A program made the position numbers and the translations under genes. This document shows positions 6,607 to 11,104 of a stretch of DNA of 11,104 nt, piece after piece. Position 1 is the first letter of the stretch; each line of letters opens with the position of its first letter. Location of the stretch: assembly GCA_031271325.1 (NCBI GenBank), contig JAISVY010000039.1:1-11104 (forward strand), read 5' to 3'. Source of the DNA: Oscillospiraceae bacterium (GTDB lineage: Bacteria; Bacillota; Clostridia; Oscillospirales; UBA929). The notes beneath the pieces are model-generated. The model was not told where the DNA came from. It saw only the letters and a list, made by a program, of their open reading frames with translations, and searched no databases.

Positions 6607-8706
6607 ATGTTTGACTGCAAATCGGAAGCCCAAAAACTCGTCTCGCAGATGACGCTGGAGGAAAAAGTTTCTCAGATGCTGCACACCGCGCCCGCCGTCG
6701 AACGGCTCAATATCCCGAGCTACAACTGGTGGAACGAAGCCCTGCACGGCGTCGCGCGGAGCGGCGTCGCCACGATGTTCCCGCAAGCCATCGGGCTTGC
6801 CGCCACCTTCGACCCGGAACTGCTGGAGCAGGTGGCGGCTGTTGTTTCCGACGAGGGGCGCGCGAAATACCACGCCTACCAAGAGGAAGGCGACCACGAC
6901 ATCTTCAAGGGGCTTACCTTCTGGTCTCCCAACATCAACATCTTCCGCGACCCGCGCTGGGGACGGGGGCACGAGACATACGGCGAAGACCCCTTCCTCA
7001 CGTCCCGCCTCGGCGTCGCCTTTATCAACGGTCTTCAGGGCAGCGATCCGAACCGGCTGAAAACCGCCGCCTGCGCCAAGCATTTCGCGGTTCACAGCGG
7101 TCCTGAAGGAGAGCGCCACGAGTTCAACGCCACCGTAAACAATTACGACCTCTGGAATACATATCTCCCCGCTTTTGAAGCGGCGGTCACCGAAGCCCGC
7201 GTCGAAGCGGTGATGGGCGCGTATAACCGCACCAACGGAGAACCGTGCTGCGGCAGCAAGACTTTGCTGATCGACATCCTGCGCGCTAAATGGGGCTTTG
7301 AGGGGCATGTCACCTCCGATTGCTGGGCGATCAAAGACTTCCACGAGGGGCACAAAGTGACGGCCACGCCGGTGGAGAGCGTCGCAATGGCCGTGCGCAA
7401 CGGCTGTGACCTCAACTGCGGCAACCTGTTCGGCTATTGCCTCGCGGCGGTGCAGGAAGGGCTGCTCACCGAAGAAGAGATCGACCGCGCCGTGACCAAC
7501 CTCTTCGTCACCCGTATGAAGCTCGGGCTTCTGGGCGCGCCGGAGAACAAAACCTACACCTCTATCCCCTACGAACTGGTGGACTGCGATAAACACCGCT
7601 CCTTCAATCTGGAGGTCGCCCGTCAGTCTCTTGTCCTGCTGAAAAACGACGGAGTTCTGCCGCTGAGGACAGACGGCATCAAGACAATCGCCGTGATCGG
7701 TCCCAACGCCGACAGCCGTATCGCGCTGGAGGGCAACTATCAGGGCGTGGCTTCCGACTATGTCACCGTGCTGCAGGGCGTGAAAGCCTTCGCCGCCGAA
7801 AAGGGTATCCGCGTTCTGTTTGCCGAAGGATGTCCGCTGGCAAAGGTCAACGACAGCGTTCTGTCTCAATTCAAAAATGACCGTCTCGCCGAGGCGCTGA
7901 TCGTTACCCGCCGCGCCGACGCGGTGGTTCTGGCGGTCGGTCTTGACCGCACTCTGGAGGGCGAAGAGGGCGATACCGGCAACCAGTTCGCTTCCGGCGA
8001 CAAACTGGGGCTGGCACTGCCGGGCATCCAGCAATATATGGCGGAGAAGGTGCTGGAAGCGGCAAAGCAAAAAGGCATTCCGGTGATCGCGGCGGCCATT
8101 TCCGGCAGCGCGCTGGATCTGCGATGGGCGGACGAAGGCGCGAACGCCGTGATTCAAGCCTTCTATCCCGGCTCGCAGGGCGGGCGGGCGCTCGCGGAGA
8201 TGCTGTTCGGCAAGTTCTCCCCCTCGGGACGTTTGCCGCTTACGTTCTACCGTTCCGACGAAGACCTGCCCGACTTCCGCGACTACTCGATGCAGAACCG
8301 CACATACCGCTATTATAAAGGCGAGGCGCTGTACCCGTTCGGGTTCGGGCTGGGTTACGAACCGTTCGAGCTGTCCGGCGCGGCTTACGCAAACAGCGCC
8401 GTTACGGCGACCGTCACCAATAAAGGCAAAAACCGCGCTTCAGAGACGGTGCAGGTTTATATCGAGATCGAAGGGGAAACGGAAAACTGGAACCTGTGCG
8501 GTATCCAAAAAGTGGTGCTGAATGCGGGCGAAACCACGTCGGTAACCATCCCGATTCCGTCCGAAGCGTTCATGCGTTACGACGAAGACGGCGATATGCG
8601 CCTCTGCTACGGTAAAAAGGCTCTGCATGTCGGCTTCTGTCAGCCCGACGCGCGCAGCGCCGCGCTGAAGGGCAGCAAGCCGGCGCGAGTCGATGTTGCG
8701 GGGTAA
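6607..8706 (+). CDS. Glycoside hydrolase family 3, beta-glucosidase/beta-xylosidase type
   Basis: This 699-residue protein removes terminal beta-linked sugars from short oligosaccharides. It has no signal peptide, so it probably works in the cytoplasm on imported oligosaccharides. The N-terminal TIM-barrel domain holds MTLEEKVSQML, NWWNEALHGVA, FRDPRWGRGHETYGEDP (R114-P124) and KHFAVHSGPEGERHEF (K158 onward). The catalytic nucleophile is D238 in VTSDCWA. The alpha/beta sandwich domain follows, with the likely acid/base E453 in LEGEEGD. A fibronectin-III-like domain closes the protein (SETVQVYIE, then LNAGETTSV). No PA14 insert is present. The SGPEGERHEF motif is shared with GH3 beta-xylosidases, so xylosidase or arabinosidase activity is plausible, but specificity cannot be fixed by eye. 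The start at 6607 is chosen for GGGGGAG 8 nt upstream; an ATG 12 codons earlier at 6571 has no good ribosome binding site. The gene appears monocistronic. Confidence 0.93.
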   Translation: MFDCKSEAQKLVSQMTLEEKVSQMLHTAPAVERLNIPSYNWWNEALHGVARSGVATMFPQAIGLAATFDPELLEQVAAVVSDEGRAKYHAYQEEGDHDIFKGLTFWSPNINIFRDPRWGRGHETYGEDPFLTSRLGVAFINGLQGSDPNRLKTAACAKHFAVHSGPEGERHEFNATVNNYDLWNTYLPAFEAAVTEARVEAVMGAYNRTNGEPCCGSKTLLIDILRAKWGFEGHVTSDCWAIKDFHEGHKVTATPVESVAMAVRNGCDLNCGNLFGYCLAAVQEGLLTEEEIDRAVTNLFVTRMKLGLLGAPENKTYTSIPYELVDCDKHRSFNLEVARQSLVLLKNDGVLPLRTDGIKTIAVIGPNADSRIALEGNYQGVASDYVTVLQGVKAFAAEKGIRVLFAEGCPLAKVNDSVLSQFKNDRLAEALIVTRRADAVVLAVGLDRTLEGEEGDTGNQFASGDKLGLALPGIQQYMAEKVLEAAKQKGIPVIAAAISGSALDLRWADEGANAVIQAFYPGSQGGRALAEMLFGKFSPSGRLPLTFYRSDEDLPDFRDYSMQNRTYRYYKGEALYPFGFGLGYEPFELSGAAYANSAVTATVTNKGKNRASETVQVYIEIEGETENWNLCGIQKVVLNAGETTSVTIPIPSEAFMRYDEDGDMRLCYGKKALHVGFCQPDARSAALKGSKPARVDVAG

Positions 8707-8718
8707 GTAGTATACCAA

Positions 8719-8766
8719 GGGGCTGTCTCAGTAGGATTTTTGATAACTCCTACTGAGACCGCTCCC
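8719..8766. repeat. 48-bp palindromic element between convergent genes
   Basis: GTCTCAGTAGGA (8725-8736) and TCCTACTGAGAC (8748-8759) form a perfect 12-bp inverted repeat around an 11-nt centre. Imperfect outer arms, GGGGCT and GCTCCC, extend it to about 18 bp per side. It sits 12 nt after the GH3 stop and 24 nt after the stop of the convergent small gene, so its RNA hairpin could protect or end both transcripts. Neither strand has a T-run after the stem, so it is not a standard intrinsic terminator. The outer sequence GGGGCTGTCTCA resembles IS or MITE termini I recall from Firmicutes, which I cannot verify here. Confidence 0.65.
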
Positions 8767-8790
8767 TATGGTTTGTTGTTGTGGCTTAGG

Positions 8791-9201
8791 TTAGGTGGCC
8801 GTCTCTACAAACGAGTTTGCCCTTCTCGACGTTTCGCCCTCTGCATCCTTTGCAAAAAACGCCGCAGCTGCGTAATATTTCTTACCCGCTGTGCCTTGAT
8901 AAGTAAACGAATAATTGTAGCTGCCCGCCGGTGTGTTGGGGTTGTATTTTCCCGACTTAAGCGCTACAGAATTCCATCCGTCATCGTTACTGTTCCGCTC
9001 ATATAAGATAATATCAGGGAAGCCAATTTCTATCATATTGAAGTGGGTACCCCATATGGTCGCGTTCACCTTGATCTTTCCGTTCCCCTCAGCGACAACG
9101 CCGACCCCATAACTGGATATTTGATTGCTGGCACGGGCGAATGTAATAAAACTTGTGGAAAGGAGCAAAAGGGCAAGAACGAATGAAATTGCTTTTTTCA
9201 T
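8791..9201 (-). CDS. Small secreted protein of unknown function
   Basis: The product is 136 residues. Residues 1-24 are a clear signal peptide: MKK, a Leu-rich core, and a predicted cut after ARA. The mature part is about 112 residues, has no cysteine, and looks mostly beta-stranded (IKVNATIWG, FPDIILYERN, GSYNYSFTYQG, KKYYAAAAFFAKDAEGE), a pattern seen in Ig-like or fibronectin-like folds. No membrane anchor, lipobox or sortase motif is visible. The start at 9201 has AGGA (9210-9213) 8 nt upstream. It begins 23 nt after the anti-sigma-like gene on the same strand, so the two are probably co-transcribed. That suggests an exported product, sensor partner or target of the same envelope-signalling pathway. 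I do not recognise the family. Confidence 0.85.
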   Translation of the reverse strand: MKKAISFVLALLLLSTSFITFARASNQISSYGVGVVAEGNGKIKVNATIWGTHFNMIEIGFPDIILYERNSNDDGWNSVALKSGKYNPNTPAGSYNYSFTYQGTAGKKYYAAAAFFAKDAEGETSRRANSFVETAT

Positions 9202-9224
9202 AGGGGATTTCCTACTTTCTTCAG

Positions 9225-10460
9225 TTATATGGAATCCAGCATTTTTATTAGTTGCTCTCGGGTAAGGTCACCTTGTATTTGAACTTCGCAGAACCCATGC
9301 GCCCATATGGCTGTAAATCGATTGTTGTTAGCTATAATTATATATTCCCCGTTATACCTTTCCGCTCCTTCGGCAACAGACGCTTCAAAAAACGAACTGA
9401 CACCCGACGACGCGGGATTTACACGAATAAAGAACTGCTTGGTTCCGCTTGTAAACCAAGCGCCGAAAGGCATAGAGCCATCGGGTTCATCGGGATCTGT
9501 ATGGTGGTAAGTATACCCCTCCGGGATATATGCCGGGAGATCAATATTGATATTGAGCGCCTCCAAAGTATGAGTTAGCGCGCCAAACTCAGTATTAATC
9601 TCTTGGTCAATATCATCCTCGCCAGTTATCCCGAACACATATTGAATCGCGTCTTTCGTCCATGCGGAAATCCTTCCGAACAGATCAAACCCCGCGGCAT
9701 TGGTAACGACATTGGTAAAGAACAGCAGGACAAGGACGATCGCGGCGAATCCGGCGGCGTGGGCGAAGCGCGGTTTCTTCCATGCGCGGGAGACAGGTGC
9801 TTCCGGCTTCTCTGGCGGTTTGTTCAGACGTTTCTGCTCAGCCCGCTCCGTCGCGTCGTCGAATGTACGGGCGGTTTGGAGGATTTCTTCTTCCCGAATC
9901 CTTAGCTCTTCGTCTGTAAACGGAACGGGCTCGCCTCTGCGCTTTAGTTCCTCCGTGAAACTGAAGAGGTAATGCGCCTGCTCCTTCACCAGTCCGTCTT
10001 TGGTATACATCGCTTTAAGCATATGGGTCAAATCCTCGGTTGTCCCCATTAAAAAGAGTTCTTGTACAACGCCAATCGCAAGATCTTTTTCCGGGTCGCC
10101 CGATTGGATTGACTCCGGGATTTCCACACCCCTTTCCATCAATTCTTTTGCTGCCTCGGTCAGCAGCTCGGTTTGTTCCGGGCCGGCGCTGCGCAGAATG
10201 TCCCACAACTCCTCTGCGGACAATGTCTTTAAGACATCCCCGCTGTCCGGCTCGTCGCTTTCGATTCTCCGCCAAACGCGCTGAATCGCCTCCTCCGTCT
10301 CTTCTTCCGTTATCTCCGGCAGTTCCCCCCTCTTCTTCAATTCGTCCACGGCGGAACAGAACAGGTCGGCTTGGGACTTGGACATGGAGTCCAGTTCAAG
10401 CAGCGTGTCCATCAGTTCGTTCAGTTCTTCCGACGTGGCGTGACGTATCATCTGGCTCAT
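9225..10460 (-). CDS. Membrane anti-sigma-like protein with DUF4367-type outer domain
   Basis: The product is 411 residues. Residues 1-230 are charged and helical (cytoplasmic), residues about 232-255 form one membrane span (FAAIVLVLLFFTN), and the rest is outside. The outer domain (about 300-411) has the DUF4367 look: LPAYIPEGYTY, then a final W-x-HG and LTREQLIKML segment. Such proteins beside ECF sigma genes are thought to hold the sigma factor at the membrane until a signal arrives. The cytoplasmic part has three related helical repeats at about 11-48, 83-115 and 142-180, each beginning E-E/D-L and ending like ELKKRGE-P. It has only one cysteine (C35) and no HxxxCxxC zinc motif, unlike many anti-sigma factors. 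The start at 10460 is chosen for AGGAGG 7 nt upstream; the 36 codons ahead have no such site. The sigma gene lies upstream on the same strand. Sigma binding itself is inferred. Confidence 0.82.
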   Translation of the reverse strand: MSQMIRHATSEELNELMDTLLELDSMSKSQADLFCSAVDELKKRGELPEITEEETEEAIQRVWRRIESDEPDSGDVLKTLSAEELWDILRSAGPEQTELLTEAAKELMERGVEIPESIQSGDPEKDLAIGVVQELFLMGTTEDLTHMLKAMYTKDGLVKEQAHYLFSFTEELKRRGEPVPFTDEELRIREEEILQTARTFDDATERAEQKRLNKPPEKPEAPVSRAWKKPRFAHAAGFAAIVLVLLFFTNVVTNAAGFDLFGRISAWTKDAIQYVFGITGEDDIDQEINTEFGALTHTLEALNINIDLPAYIPEGYTYHHTDPDEPDGSMPFGAWFTSGTKQFFIRVNPASSGVSSFFEASVAEGAERYNGEYIIIANNNRFTAIWAHGFCEVQIQGDLTREQLIKMLDSI

Positions 10461-10467
10461 ATCGATG

Positions 10468-10473
10468 CCTCCT
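10468..10473 (-). promoter_or_regulatory. Ribosome binding site of the anti-sigma-like gene
   Basis: The minus strand reads AGGAGG, 7 nt before the ATG at 10460. It decides against an in-frame start further upstream at 10568. Confidence 0.85.
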
Positions 10474-10482
10474 ATGTTCCTT

Positions 10483-10509
10483 ATTACAGTGAAACCACAA
10501 AAGGTTACA
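10483..10509 (-). promoter_or_regulatory. Candidate ECF-type promoter of the anti-sigma-like gene
   Basis: The minus strand has TGTAACCTTTT (TGTAAC at 10504-10509), matching the TGTAAC/TGAAAC type of -35 used by Bacillus SigX/SigW-class ECF factors. A 15-bp spacer then leads to TGTAAT at 10483-10488. The -10 is not the usual CGTC/CGAC, so only the -35 half is convincing. If real, the operon would be autoregulated by the ECF sigma encoded upstream. Confidence 0.35.
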
Positions 10510-10595
10510 TCCGCGAAAAATTTATTAAGGTGCTCGAAAAACTCGCAGTGTGCCGTATGGGAATACAAAGGGTTTAGAGCTTCATAAGTAGGGAT

Positions 10596-10746
10596 TGCTG
10601 AACAACGCGGCTGTCACGCTTCACAACTCTTTTCGACCGGCAAATTCTGAATTTTTCGCTTTGATTTCTGCGAAATAAAGCTCCATAATTTAGAATTTGA
10701 CAACTCGCGCTTGCGGCGCTTCGGGTCGAAAAGGAGTTGTTCAGCA
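10596..10746. repeat. MITE-like inverted-repeat element, about 151 bp
   Basis: The ends are perfect 11-bp inverted repeats, TGCTGAACAAC (10596-10606) and GTTGTTCAGCA (10736-10746). Inside, ACAACTCTTTTCGACC (10623-10638) pairs with GGTCGAAAAGGAGTTGT (10724-10740) with one bulge, CAAATTCT (10641-10648) pairs with AGAATTTG (10692-10699), and TTTCGC (10654-10659) pairs with GCGAAA (10670-10675). The right arm can therefore pair with either of two left segments. The whole element would fold into a long branched hairpin as RNA or single-stranded DNA. It has no coding capacity and separates the sigma gene (9 nt away) from the anti-sigma-like gene. No target duplication was identified. It may be a non-autonomous transposable element, or a structured intergenic RNA or terminator. 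Confidence 0.6.
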
Positions 10747-10754
10747 GCTCTTAA

Positions 10755-11104
10755 TTATTTAATTATTTTCCTGTCTCTGCCCAACGCCTCTAATCGCCGT
10801 CTTGCGCGGAAGAGACGTACCTTTGCCGCGCTTTCGCTGATGTCCAAGAGGCTTGTGATTTTTCGCAGCTTGCTGTTCTTGACATAATACAGGGTTAGAA
10901 TCTCTTGATCGGCGGGCGAGAGGGTTTCTATCAGTTCCATCAGTGATATATCCATGGTATCCGGGAATTGAGCGATTCTGGACAATTCGTCAACGATTCT
11001 TGCCTGCTTATCCAGTTCCCGCTGCGCGGTCATCGCCCTATTCTTCATCGTAACGATCAGCCAGCCGACCACATTCGGATGGGTTTCCAACTCTTCCGCG
11101 TGTC
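10755..11104 (-). CDS. ECF-type RNA polymerase sigma factor (5' end outside window)
   Basis: The last 115 codons are visible; the frame is open to the right edge, so the start and most of region 2 are missing. The fragment opens in the end of sigma region 2 (HPNVVGWLIVTMKNRAMTAQREL, which resembles region 2.4 of ECF factors). After a short linker comes region 4 (about 56-105 of the fragment): LIETLSPADQEILTLYYV, then a helix-turn-helix ITSLLDISESAAKVRLFRARRRL that would read the -35 box. ECF factors switch on small regulons when their membrane anti-sigma partner lets go, and the neighbour downstream on the same strand is such a candidate partner. The gene ends in TAA at 10755, followed by an AT-rich stretch and the inverted-repeat element. 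The target regulon and signal are unknown. Confidence 0.88.
   Translation of the reverse strand, partial: HAEELETHPNVVGWLIVTMKNRAMTAQRELDKQARIVDELSRIAQFPDTMDISLMELIETLSPADQEILTLYYVKNSKLRKITSLLDISESAAKVRLFRARRRLEALGRDRKIIK

Noticed and set aside
6568..8157. 529-codon open frame on the minus strand, antisense to the GH3 gene
   Set aside because: It is also in codon register with the real gene, has no domain pattern, and lies opposite a frame with clear GH3 catalytic motifs.
10461..10568. Extension of the anti-sigma-like gene by 36 codons
   Set aside because: The ATG at 10460 has AGGAGG 7 nt upstream. The extension lacks one and overlaps a candidate promoter.
9252..10577. Several plus-strand frames opposite the anti-sigma-like gene (for example 9603-9905 and 10040-10492)
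   Set aside because: They lack ribosome binding sites and domain patterns and lie opposite a protein with a clear membrane span and family-like outer domain.

Overview
The window reads as a piece of a chromosome from a Gram-positive anaerobe of the Clostridia (Oscillospirales- or Christensenellales-like is a guess). The reasons are an N-terminal SLH surface protein with a Firmicutes-type signal peptide, strong AGGAGG-type ribosome binding sites, an ECF sigma factor beside a DUF4367-type membrane anti-sigma protein, and an ECF-type thiamine transporter under a TPP riboswitch. Base composition is moderately GC-rich. No tRNA, rRNA, CRISPR array or transposase gene was seen.

Layout from left to right. 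Positions 1-4686 (minus strand) hold the first 1562 codons of a giant secreted SLH-domain protein that runs off the left edge. It has its own promoter and a short leader with a hairpin at 4687-4771. Positions 4832-6209 (minus) hold a tight two-gene operon: thiT (thiamine-binding S component) followed 4 nt later by a Cof-type HAD phosphatase with a TTG start. The operon is preceded by a near-consensus promoter, a TPP riboswitch (6293-6380) and an expression platform that can bury the thiT ribosome binding site. Positions 6501-8706 (plus) hold a divergently transcribed cytoplasmic GH3 glycoside hydrolase with its own strong promoter and a 5'-terminal mRNA hairpin. A 48-bp palindrome at 8719-8766 lies between this gene and the convergent genes to its right.

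Positions 8791-11104 (minus) hold a cell-envelope signalling module. An ECF sigma factor runs off the right edge. After it come a 151-bp inverted-repeat (MITE-like) element, a single-pass membrane anti-sigma-like protein with a DUF4367-type outer domain and three repeats in its cytoplasmic half, and a small secreted protein 23 nt downstream.

The functional links are: thiamine uptake and a phosphatase under TPP control; a signalling trio of sigma factor, membrane regulator and exported protein; and stand-alone surface-layer and sugar-hydrolysis genes. The observations I consider most worth checking are the triple-repeat cytoplasmic domain without a zinc motif in the anti-sigma-like protein, the inverted-repeat element separating it from its sigma gene, the co-transcribed small exported protein, and the phosphatase inside the TPP-controlled operon. 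Long open frames antisense to the SLH and GH3 genes are in codon register with them and are judged to be shadows.
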